DNA of 64,000 bases from Candidatus Aphodovivens avistercoris. GTDB lineage: Bacteria > Actinomycetota > Coriobacteriia > Coriobacteriales > Eggerthellaceae. A program made the position numbers and the translations under genes. Under the pieces are notes generated by a model. It saw only the letters and a program-made list of their open reading frames with translations, ran no database searches and was not told where the DNA came from. The stretch lies in contig DVIW01000004.1 in assembly GCA_018710945.1 (NCBI GenBank), positions 166,540 through 230,539 on the forward strand, in the 5' to 3' direction. This document shows positions 43,567 to 50,790 of the stretch, in pieces (the first letter of the stretch is position 1; every line of letters starts with the position of its first letter).

Positions 43567-44007
43567 TCAATCCAGGGGAACCTCTTCCACGTCGCAGAAA
43601 AGATCAACATACCCCTGCGGTGAGAGCCTTCGAACCTTCGAGGTGCGGAAAGCCGCTTCGTCTCGCGATATGATGAAATCCGCATTCGCGCCCTCCGCGC
43701 AAGCACGGATGATACCGTCCTCAAAATCCGGTTCGTCCGATTTAGCCGCAGAGCGACAAACCGCTTCGTCCACCGCAATCAGTGTGAAAGCGTCAATCAC
43801 AGCTTCGACATACTCCCGCGCAGCAGCTTCGCCGCGATATTTAGACAACACGTAGTACAAGTCCTTCAACGTCGTAGCGGCAATTAAACCGTCCATGGAC
43901 TCGTAAGCGATTTCGTCGAGCAGCAGCATCGCTGGCGCCCAACCAGGCCGCTCGCACATCGCAGCGTCCAGCAAGACGTTCGTGTCAAATAGCGCCTTAA
44001 CCCTCAT
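43567..44007 (-). CDS. PIN-domain toxin (VapC-like)
   Basis: A 146-residue PIN-domain protein. Acidic residues of the Mg2+ ribonuclease site are visible in LFDTNVLLD (D8), DEPDFEDGII and ISRDEAAF. PIN toxins cleave tRNA or rRNA to stop growth. Its ATG at 44007 lies 11 nt inside the end of the upstream antitoxin gene, the overlap expected for a toxin-antitoxin pair. The target RNA is unknown. Confidence 0.88.
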   Translation of the reverse strand: MRVKALFDTNVLLDAAMCERPGWAPAMLLLDEIAYESMDGLIAATTLKDLYYVLSKYRGEAAAREYVEAVIDAFTLIAVDEAVCRSAAKSDEPDFEDGIIRACAEGANADFIISRDEAAFRTSKVRRLSPQGYVDLFCDVEEVPLD

Positions 44008-44290
44008 AGCGGCTCGCAATCAGCTCTTTGATCTCGCTGTCGGACATGCGAGCAATTGCCGGGTTTCCTTTTTCCCGAGAGAGCAGCTTCATCTTGGCAA
44101 CAGCCGCCGCTCGACGACTAACAGCGTTTCTACCATCAGGCCGCGGCAGCTCGATTCCCTGCCTTGCCGCCTCAACCAGAATAGAGCCGCAATACTGCCC
44201 GAAAGAAACGCCGAATTCTTTTCTCGTGAGCGCGTTCATAAAGGCAAGATCCTGCTCTCTTGTGCGCCCCGCAAATGTCACCGTAGCCAT
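43997..44290 (-). CDS. Antitoxin of PIN toxin pair (RelB/DinJ-like)
   Basis: A 97-residue protein. The N-terminal third (ATVTFAGRTREQDLAFMNAL, RKEFGVSFGQYCGSILVEAA) resembles a ribbon-helix-helix RelB/DinJ domain; the basic C-terminus would bind the toxin. GGAGGGAGA precedes the ATG at 44290. A palindrome at 44313-44328 upstream may be the autoregulatory operator, with TTGACG at 44344-44349 (minus) as a -35 box. Confidence 0.8.
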   Translation of the reverse strand: MATVTFAGRTREQDLAFMNALTRKEFGVSFGQYCGSILVEAARQGIELPRPDGRNAVSRRAAAVAKMKLLSREKGNPAIARMSDSEIKELIASRYEG

Positions 44291-44312
44291 GTATCTCCCT
44301 CCTCCGTTATAG

Positions 44313-44328
44313 TGTTTACACGTTAACA
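44313..44328. promoter_or_regulatory. Imperfect palindrome upstream of toxin-antitoxin operon
   Basis: TGTTTACACGTTAACA is an imperfect dyad 22 nt upstream of the antitoxin start, placed between a TTGACG -35 (44349-44344, minus) and the ribosome site. It is a plausible antitoxin operator. Confidence 0.5.
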
Positions 44329-44450
44329 TATTAGCAATACGACCGTCAACGGGAAAAAGGAGCATCCTCCCAATCCCGTAGTCCGTCCTAAAAACCGAAG
44401 CGCCAGCGCAGCTCTCTCGCGACCTTCCCCCCTCTTCCTCCAAAAACAGA

Positions 44451-44487
44451 AAACCCCGGCCAGAGATGGAGGGTCCTCTGGTCGGGG
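44451..44487. terminator. Terminator hairpin at the edge of the degraded locus
   Basis: A 12-bp stem with one G-T pair (44454-44465 with 44476-44487) is flanked by AAA and TTT runs and can act on both strands. It is 88 nt beyond the truncated hydrolase tail and probably was that gene's terminator. Confidence 0.75.
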
Positions 44488-44490
44488 TTT

Positions 44491-44519
44491 GCCTCGGCCG
44501 TGAGGGAGACGGCCGAGGC
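44491..44519. repeat. Second hairpin beside the terminator
   Basis: A perfect 11-bp stem (44491-44501 with 44509-44519) with a 7-nt loop, 3 nt beyond the previous hairpin. Confidence 0.7.
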
Positions 44520-44574
44520 AACGCGGCGGCAGGGACCGGAACTTGAGGGATCGCCCCGGCCAACCTGCAAGCTG

Positions 44575-44757
44575 CTAGCAGTAGAACGTCAGGTAGTGGA
44601 AGCGCATGCTGCCGTACAGCAGGCCCATGATGCAGGCGATGGAACCCACCAGCAGCGCGCACAGCCAGATGTTGCCGGTCTTCTTGTACAGGAAGGTCGA
44701 TCCAACCACGGCGCAGGTCATGCCCACCGGCAGACCCCAGATGCGCTGGGTGTCCAA
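44575..44757 (-). pseudogene. C-terminal remnant of a second membrane hydrolase
   Basis: Sixty residues (DTQRIWGLPVGMTCAVVGST, then KKTGNIWLCALLVG) match the last 60 residues of the intact hydrolase at 46574-48577 almost residue for residue. Everything upstream is gone: at 44757 the sequence switches into a plus-strand LuxR reading frame. It is a scar of a duplicated gene and not expected to function. Confidence 0.85.
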
Positions 44758-45523
44758 AGGGATGGCGCTGGTGGCCGCCTACGCGTTCGCCTACGGCATG
44801 GCCTCCTACATGCTGCGCACCAACAATGTCAACTATGCCGCGGCCATTCCTGCCGCCCTTGTGATGATGCTCATCGTCGCCAACGCGCGCTCGTTCAACT
44901 CCTCGTCTCTTTCGCGCTTGGCGCTGCCGCTGATGATCGGCGGGTTCACGCTAGCCTCGTTCGCCTCCATCGAGTTCAACCCCGTCGCGTCGGTTATGCT
45001 GGACACCGGCTACGGAGCCATCGAGATCATCCTGCTGCTCATGGTGTGCGGCTGGGCGTACAGCACGGGCATGTCGCCCATCTGGATGTTCGGCCTGCTT
45101 TCCGCCTCGCAGTTCTTCGGCAACTTCCTGGGGTTCTTCCTGGCAAGCCAGCTGCACGCGCAAGAAGGCACGGCGACATTCGTGGTGCTGGAGATATTCG
45201 CCATCGTCATCGTGGCAGCCATTAGCCCCATGATGGCGTCGGAGAAGTCGCTTGCCGCCTTCTGGAAGGGAGCGGCCGACCCGGCAGAGGCGTCCGTCCC
45301 CGAGGATCGGCTGAAGCTGCGCGTGGACGAGCTGGCCGCCAAGCATGGCCTCACCACCCGCGAGGTGGAGGTGCTGCAGCTGGCCGCGCAGGGCAAAACG
45401 AACGCCGCCATCGCCGCCGACATGGTGCTGTCAGAGGGGACCATCAAGACGCACCTGCACCACGTCTACCGCAAGTTCGGCATCACCACCCGCACCGAAC
45501 TGATGAAGCTCGTAGGGAAGTAG
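44758..45523 (+). pseudogene. 12-TM LuxR regulator, N-terminal half deleted
   Basis: From ATG 44762, 253 residues match the second half of the intact LuxR at 48878-50281. Six membrane segments begin at AAYAFAYGMASYML (compare VYSFAYGIAS in the intact copy). They are followed by a complete LuxR helix-turn-helix (GLTTREVEVLQLAAQGKTNA, EGTIKTHLHHVYRKFG). The first six helices are missing, because the sequence before 44758 is the antisense of the hydrolase tail. It could still yield a membrane-tethered DNA-binding fragment, but no ribosome site is evident. Confidence 0.82.
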
Positions 45524-45559
45524 GGAAGGGCGGATTGGAAGGAGTCATCATATCCCGCC

Positions 45560-45650
45560 GCCACACCATATCTACTGCAAGCTGGGCAGCCACAGCCGCA
45601 AGGAGCTGATGGCCCTTGTCGAGAAAGGGAAGGGTCCCGACAGCGTCTAG
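45560..45650 (+). pseudogene. C-terminal tail of a third LuxR regulator
   Basis: The frame ending at TAG 45648-45650 reads HHIYCKLGSHSRKELMALVEK, the last helix of the LuxR DNA-binding domain. The intact gene has HIYQKLGIHTRKELFALVEK. Only about 28 codons survive, 36 nt after the stop of the truncated LuxR, so at least three LuxR copies once stood here. Confidence 0.8.
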
Positions 45651-45822
45651 CGGAAAACCCAGCTTCCTCTATCTCGCAGGCAAATAAAAAGGATAGCGTG
45701 TTAAATTGCGCTTTCCTGACAATACTGGCATTTTGCAAACTGCGTACTGACGCATTTTTTTACAATTCATAAACTGCGTATTGGTAAAACCATCGATGCT
45801 CGACGATTGAGGCGAGGCCGAT

Positions 45823-46469
45823 ATGGAACTTGAACGCAGCGCTTACGCGAAACGAAGATGACGCTGAGCAAAATCGATGAAAACGGCGTGTTCAGCCGCT
45901 ATGACGATCCCCTGTTTTGGCTGGGGGACTCCATGATGTGCAACCTGTGCTACGGCTGCAACGATCCGAACATCGGACTGGCGCTCACGCAAAACGATGC
46001 GCAGGTGAAATGCTACATGGCGGACACCGGCCTGCTGGTAAGCCTGGCGTTTTCGGAAAACGAGCTGGGTTCCATGGAACTGTATCGGCAGATACTGGCA
46101 GGCAAGCTTTCCCTAAATGAAGGGATGCTGCACGAGAACCTTGTGGCGCAAACCATCGCCTCGGCAGGAAGGAAGCTGTACTTCTACACGCATTACGACA
46201 AAGCCCGCCATCGCAACGACATCGAGATCGACTTCCTTCTGTCGAACGAAAGCAAGACCAACATGAAGGTCTTCCCCGTCGAGGTGAAGTCGGCGAAGAA
46301 TTACTCGGCGACTTCCTACGAGAAGTTCAAGCAACGCTTCGGCAAACGTGTGGGCGGTTCCGTCATCGTCCATCCCAAGGCGTTTTCCAAAGGAGAAGAC
46401 GGCACGAAGGTTCCTACTTACATGATGTTTTGCGTGACGGAAGAAATGGCAGGTCCCAATAGCCTCTAA
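45823..46469 (+). pseudogene. AAA ATPase (DUF4143 type), internally deleted
   Basis: An ATG at 45823 begins MELERSAYAKRR and stops at 45861; this resembles the first residues of DUF4143-type ATP-binding proteins. An overlapping frame from 45858 encodes 203 residues of the C-terminal DUF4143 region (IDENGVFSRYDDPLFWLGDS, VKCYMADTGLLVSLAFSE, EIDFLL, VFPVEVKSAKNY). The whole AAA nucleotide-binding domain, roughly 200 residues, is missing and the frame shifts at the join. The upstream 170 nt are AT-rich, with AAACTGCGTA occurring twice (about 45736 and 45768). Confidence 0.8.
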
Positions 46470-46530
46470 CGGGAAAGGTCATTTGAGCAGATAGACCCTG
46501 GGCGCTGGAGGGGTACGCCTCGGGCGAGGT

Positions 46531-46566
46531 GCGCCCTCTCGGCCGGAGGGGTGGCCGAAAGGGCGC
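46531..46566. repeat. Hairpin downstream of the intact hydrolase
   Basis: GCGCCCT-C-TCGGCC (46531-46544) pairs with 46553-46566 apart from one mismatch, 8 nt after the hydrolase stop on the minus strand. There is no T-run. It may mark the transcript end. Confidence 0.5.
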
Positions 46567-46573
46567 GCGAACC

Positions 46574-48577
46574 TTACGCGTAGAAGTACGTCAGGTAGTG
46601 GAACCTCGTGCCGCCGTACAACACGCCCATGATGCAGGCGATGGTACCCACCAGCAGCGCGCACAGCCAGATGTTGCCCGTCTTCTTGTAGATGAACGTG
46701 CTGCCCAGCACTGCCACCGTCATGCCGACCGGCATGCCCCAGATGCGCTGGGTGTCCAAGCCCATGCTCCACAGCCAGTTGGTGTCGGCCGGCGAGCCGA
46801 TGGTCTGCAGGTACCACTTCACGGCCACGATGACGATGACCACCGTCGCGCCGATGACCAGGTTCACCGCCATGGCGATCAGCAGGTCCTTCGTCTCGTT
46901 GCCAGTCGTGGGCAGGCGCCTGATGATGTTCATGTCGAAGGACAGGAACACGAACGCGATGATGAACACGGCCAGGTACGGCAGGTACACCGGAATCTTC
47001 GAGATGGGAATGTCCTTCACGCCGAAGAACCAGGCGTAGAAGTCGGTGCCCAGCACGTTAAGCTGCAGCTGCGTGTAGCCGAACCCGATCGCCACGGCAA
47101 TCGCCGCCACCAGCGCGCTTTTCACGATCATCAGCGCGATGTCTTTGGCGCGCGCGCCGCGCGTGGTCTTCTCGGCGTAATCCGCCGGGGTCAAGCCAAG
47201 CTCGACCAGCCCGATATTCTTCTTCTTCCGCTCGGTGAGCATGAACACGATGAAGCCCAGGATGCACACGATGGTCAGGCCGCAAATCACGCCGAAGCCC
47301 ATGTTCGAGTAGCCCATGTTGAACCCGGCTTCACGCAGGTTGGCGTAGAAGCGCCCGCCCACTATGCCGAACGCGTCGGTCTTGATGACCAGGTAGGGCA
47401 CCAACAAGCCGATGAGCGAGGCCACGACCAGCCCCGTGCCGCGGAAGCCCACGTTGCGGGCCAGCGGACGGCGCACCGCCGCAAAGGCCGGCACCTCTTC
47501 GATGAGCAGCAGCGCCGTGGCGAACACGAAGGCCGACCAAGCGAAGATGCCGAACAGGCCGGTGTAGTCCTTCAGCGGCCACACCTGGTCGCTCGCGTCG
47601 ATGTAGTTGGGCACCGCGTCGCCCACCATCTGCTGACCGTAGTCCAGCAGATGCCCGATGCACTGCGTGGTGACGAACGCGGCCTCATGGATGCGGTTGT
47701 ACTCAATCTGGTAGATGAACCCGTCGCCCTCGGCGAACGAGCCGTACACCGTGTCGGCCTTAACCGAGGTCGCATCCTCGTATCCCGGGTACTTCTGCAG
47801 CATCGACAGGCCTTCCTCCTGTATGGAGGAGACCTTCTCTTCATGGGTCGTTCCGTCAAGCTCCACGGCGCCCATCAGCGCAGCCACGTTGCCGTCGTAG
47901 CTGTTCCACGCGTCGGCGTACTCCGTATCCTCCGGTATCATGATGACCGGCGATGCCAGCAGGATGCCCTTTGCATCATGCAGCGCGCCCAACGCAGCGG
48001 CAGGCGTCGAGCCCATGGAATGCCCCGAGCTCAGGATGTTGTCGGTGTCCACATAGGGAAGCGACAGCGTGTACTCGTAGAACAGCTCCGCCTCATCGAT
48101 CAACGAGCGGCTCGACAACGCGCCGCTTTGGCCGCCGTCGAAATACCCTTGCGAATCGCCCGAGCCGAACAGGTCGGGTGCTACCACCACGAAGCCGCGG
48201 CGGGCGAACTCCATCGCCCACGATTCATGGTTGCGCGCGTTGCCGGCGTTGCCGTGGAACATGAGGATGGCCGGCGCCTGCTCTTTGTCAGTGGCGTTCG
48301 CCGGACGGTACACCAAACCGCTGAACTCCGCGCCGTCGTTGCCCGACAGTTTGATGCGGTCGATGGTCACGTTGCCCCAGCCGGTCACCACACCCCAGTT
48401 GATGAGGCTGGCAATCAGCACGATGCACAGCGTCACGCACCAGCCGACGCGCACGTTGCGGCGGCGGCGCTTCCTCTTCTCTGGATCGTGGAAGTCGCGC
48501 GCGAGCTTCTCGTCCATCAGGCGGTCGCGCTCCGCCTGCGCGGCCCGTTTGGCCGCCTTCTCTTCTTTCGTTGCCAT
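46574..48577 (-). CDS. Multi-pass membrane protein with alpha/beta-hydrolase domain
   Basis: A 667-residue protein. A charged cytoplasmic start (about 1-42) precedes one helix (about 43-66). An alpha/beta-hydrolase domain follows, with LMFHGNAG (oxyanion region, 106-112), GFVVVAPDLFGSGDS and nucleophile S187 in SSGHSMG. From about residue 340 there are eight or so further membrane helices. The catalytic domain should face outward. No substrate can be assigned; esters or peptidoglycan-linked acyl groups are guesses. GGGGAGAG precedes the ATG at 48577. It is divergent from a 12-TM LuxR, and the same pair was once duplicated at 44.6-45.5 kb. Confidence 0.82.
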   Translation of the reverse strand: MATKEEKAAKRAAQAERDRLMDEKLARDFHDPEKRKRRRRNVRVGWCVTLCIVLIASLINWGVVTGWGNVTIDRIKLSGNDGAEFSGLVYRPANATDKEQAPAILMFHGNAGNARNHESWAMEFARRGFVVVAPDLFGSGDSQGYFDGGQSGALSSRSLIDEAELFYEYTLSLPYVDTDNILSSGHSMGSTPAAALGALHDAKGILLASPVIMIPEDTEYADAWNSYDGNVAALMGAVELDGTTHEEKVSSIQEEGLSMLQKYPGYEDATSVKADTVYGSFAEGDGFIYQIEYNRIHEAAFVTTQCIGHLLDYGQQMVGDAVPNYIDASDQVWPLKDYTGLFGIFAWSAFVFATALLLIEEVPAFAAVRRPLARNVGFRGTGLVVASLIGLLVPYLVIKTDAFGIVGGRFYANLREAGFNMGYSNMGFGVICGLTIVCILGFIVFMLTERKKKNIGLVELGLTPADYAEKTTRGARAKDIALMIVKSALVAAIAVAIGFGYTQLQLNVLGTDFYAWFFGVKDIPISKIPVYLPYLAVFIIAFVFLSFDMNIIRRLPTTGNETKDLLIAMAVNLVIGATVVIVIVAVKWYLQTIGSPADTNWLWSMGLDTQRIWGMPVGMTVAVLGSTFIYKKTGNIWLCALLVGTIACIMGVLYGGTRFHYLTYFYA

Positions 48578-48877
48578 AGGCTCTCCCCATCATTCTTGTT
48601 CGGAGCGTTTTGCCACAGCGCACGACAACCACAAGCCGTCGCGCACTTTCAACCATCCGCCCGAACACCTTTCGCCTTCCCCGCATTCCTCCTTCCCGGC
48701 AGGGATCTCCCTTCCTTATCGACGAACCAAAGTTTGGATTCAGGAAAGCGTCCGCGCATCGAACTATGAAGAATCAGTGGTGTAAACCGCTAAACCCCCC
48801 TTCCTACAACTCCCTTCACCAGGTGATTTTCAAGTAAAGTTACATTGCAGGGGAAAACCGCAGCGGAGGGGAGGCCG
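48578..48877. other. Divergent control region hydrolase/LuxR (300 bp)
   Basis: It separates the hydrolase and LuxR starts. CCAAAGTTTGG at 48726-48736 is a perfect short palindrome, and the 70 nt before luxR are AT-rich. No promoter with both hexamers was certain. It is the natural place for LuxR binding, and the corresponding region is deleted in the remnant copy. Confidence 0.45.
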
Positions 48878-50281
48878 ATGAAGACGGAGCGTTTCAACAT
48901 CGTTCTTCGTTCCATGGCCGGCATCCCGCTTGCGTTCTACGGCTACGCGTTCCAGAAAGCGTGGATCTCCATCGAGTCCGTCCCGTCGGCGGCGCTCGCA
49001 CCGCACATCGACGTTCTCCCTGGCGGCGTGTTGAATGCGCTGCTGGCCTTCGCCTTCGGCTTCCTTGCGTTGAAGTTCGACTCCACACGTTTCCGCCGCA
49101 ACGCGCTGGCAATCGGCGTAGCGCTTCAGCTCTGCACGGCAGCTTTGCTGGCTGTTTCGCTTTCCTTCGGATTCCACCCTGCCGCTCTCAGCATCGCGTC
49201 ATCGCTTGCCGACGTTGGCGGGGTCGTGCTCCTATCAGCCCTTTGGATCGACCTGTATTCCCTGTTGAACCCCGTCCGCGTGGCGTATCTGAACGCTGTT
49301 ACCATCATCGTTGCCCAAGCCCTCATCTTCGTTGTGGAAGGAAACGAGCTGTGGCGGATCCTTCCCGTGATGGCGGTTCTTTCCTGCATCACCGCGCTGC
49401 TTTACCTGCTTGCCGCACGCGACGGACGGAAAGAGCAGCCTCCGACGCCGGTCAGCAAAGCGCGGTTCCTGTTCCCCTACAAAGCAGTGCTGTTCATCGC
49501 CGTGTACTCGTTCGCCTACGGCATCGCGTCGCAAGGCATCAACGTCGTCAGCGCACGCTACACCGCCGTGGTGCCCGCCATCATCGTATTGGCGTTCATA
49601 TTCCTGAACACGCGGCGGTTCAACATCTCCATGCTGCTGCGGTTGGCCTTTCCCTTGATGGTAGCCGGATTCCTGCTCGTGTCGCTCATACCCGGCGAAG
49701 TCCGCAGCGTGTCATCGTTCATGCTCTCTTCTGGCTTCTCGGCCATGGAGATGCTGCTGGTGCTCATCGTCTGCACGATCGCCTACAGCTCGGGCACGTC
49801 CGCCATCTGGCTGTTCGGCATCCTTGGCGGCACGCAGTTCCTTGCACGCGCTCTCGGCAGCTCGTTTGGGGCGTTCGCCCACAGCGAACTGGGAGGTTCG
49901 GAGTTCACCGCCATCAGCGTCGTCGTCATCGTTTTGGTGATCCTCGCCAGCCTTACGCTCATGTCGGAGAAGAGCTTGTTCTCCGTATGGGGCGGTTTCA
50001 AATCCCGCGAGGCGGCCGGAGACGGCAGCCCGTCAGAAAAGGACGAGGCGCCGGCGGAATCGCTCGAAATGCGCATCAACACCATCAGCGCAGCGTATTC
50101 CCTTACCGACCGCGAGACGGAAGTGTTCTACCTTGCCATGAAAGGGAAATCGAACGCCCAGATCGGGCGCGACATGTTCATATCGGTAGGCACCGTCAAG
50201 GCGCACCTGTACCACATCTACCAGAAGCTGGGCATCCATACCCGCAAGGAGCTGTTCGCGCTGGTGGAAAAGCGGAAGTAG
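48878..50281 (+). CDS. 12-TM LuxR-type transcriptional regulator
   Basis: A 467-residue protein. About twelve hydrophobic helices fill residues 5-375. A linker and a C-terminal LuxR helix-turn-helix follow (residues about 407-467: YSLTDRETEVFYLAMKGKSN, GTVKAHLYHIYQKLG). This architecture, a transporter-like sensor fused to a DNA-binding domain, is greatly expanded in Eggerthellaceae, often beside the genes it controls. GGAGGGGAGG precedes the ATG at 48878. It is divergent from the hydrolase, its probable target. The signal is unknown. Confidence 0.9.
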   Translation: MKTERFNIVLRSMAGIPLAFYGYAFQKAWISIESVPSAALAPHIDVLPGGVLNALLAFAFGFLALKFDSTRFRRNALAIGVALQLCTAALLAVSLSFGFHPAALSIASSLADVGGVVLLSALWIDLYSLLNPVRVAYLNAVTIIVAQALIFVVEGNELWRILPVMAVLSCITALLYLLAARDGRKEQPPTPVSKARFLFPYKAVLFIAVYSFAYGIASQGINVVSARYTAVVPAIIVLAFIFLNTRRFNISMLLRLAFPLMVAGFLLVSLIPGEVRSVSSFMLSSGFSAMEMLLVLIVCTIAYSSGTSAIWLFGILGGTQFLARALGSSFGAFAHSELGGSEFTAISVVVIVLVILASLTLMSEKSLFSVWGGFKSREAAGDGSPSEKDEAPAESLEMRINTISAAYSLTDRETEVFYLAMKGKSNAQIGRDMFISVGTVKAHLYHIYQKLGIHTRKELFALVEKRK

Positions 50282-50322
50282 GAACGGAACGCTGGCAGAC
50301 GAAGCGGCCTTCCCGAAAACGA

Positions 50323-50355
50323 AAAACCCCGCTTCCGGCGGGGCGGAGGCGGGGT
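50323..50355 (-). terminator. Terminator of the DUF5679 gene
   Basis: On the minus strand CCCCGC pairs with GCGGGG, with additional inner pairs, and is followed by TTTTTC, about 30 nt past the stop. It lies between convergent genes and may serve luxR too. Confidence 0.75.
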
Positions 50356-50384
50356 GCAAGCGCTTCTTTGCGAAGAGGCCGAGG

Positions 50385-50534
50385 TTACTTCACCTTGCCG
50401 ATGCGGCAGATGGTGGTGCCGCACACGGGGCACTTGCCCTTGGTGATGGGCTTGCCGTTCTTGGTCAGGCTCTCCTGGGGGTCGACCATTTCCTTCTTCT
50501 CCTTGCACTTCACGCAATATGCCTCGATCGCCAT
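50385..50534 (-). CDS. Small zinc-ribbon protein (DUF5679-like)
   Basis: A 49-residue protein, MAIEAYCVKCKEKKEM at the start and KGKCPVCGTTICRIGKVK at the end. CxxC pairs at residues 7/10 and 35/38 form a zinc ribbon, as in DUF5679 proteins of Actinobacteria. GGAGG lies 10 nt upstream of the ATG at 50534. It has its own promoter (50616-50643), a leader hairpin and a terminator, so it is a genuine stand-alone gene despite its size. Function is unknown; nucleic-acid contact is plausible. Confidence 0.85.
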   Translation of the reverse strand: MAIEAYCVKCKEKKEMVDPQESLTKNGKPITKGKCPVCGTTICRIGKVK

Positions 50535-50585
50535 GGTGCGCAGGCCTCCTTCGTTTCCCGTCCAAACACGATGCTCTATGGTATT

Positions 50586-50600
50586 CCTCCGAACCGGAGG
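50586..50600 (-). repeat. Leader hairpin of DUF5679 gene
   Basis: CCTCCG-AAC-CGGAGG, a 6-bp stem with 3-nt loop, falls in the predicted leader about 52 nt upstream of the start codon. Confidence 0.5.
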
Positions 50601-50615
50601 ATAGCAGCGGCGATC

Positions 50616-50643
50616 ATACTATCACAACCTCTGCGGGTTGGAA
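50616..50643 (-). promoter_or_regulatory. Promoter of DUF5679 gene
   Basis: On the minus strand TTCCAA (50643-50638), a 16-nt spacer and TAGTAT (50621-50616). Confidence 0.55.
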
Positions 50644-50710
50644 TTAGAATCGCCTGTTTAAACGCTTAATTGCACACGGAATGACCCGTTGTTCCGACAG
50701 ATGCGCCCCG

Positions 50711-50750
50711 AAAAAGCACGTCCCCTCCCGCCGAGACGGAAGGGGACGCT
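50711..50750 (-). terminator. Terminator of the M28-like operon
   Basis: On the minus strand an 8-bp stem (50741-50748 with 50719-50726), extended by a further GC pair, is followed by TTTTT (50715-50711), 40 nt after the stop. Confidence 0.8.
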
Positions 50751-50790
50751 CGTTACGGGACCAGACCGAGCTTCCTTCGGAAGCCGCAGG

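Noticed and set aside
46529..48769. 746-codon plus-strand frame opposite the hydrolase
   Set aside because: It is antisense to the hydrolase gene, Arg/His-rich, and has no recognisable domain or ribosome site.
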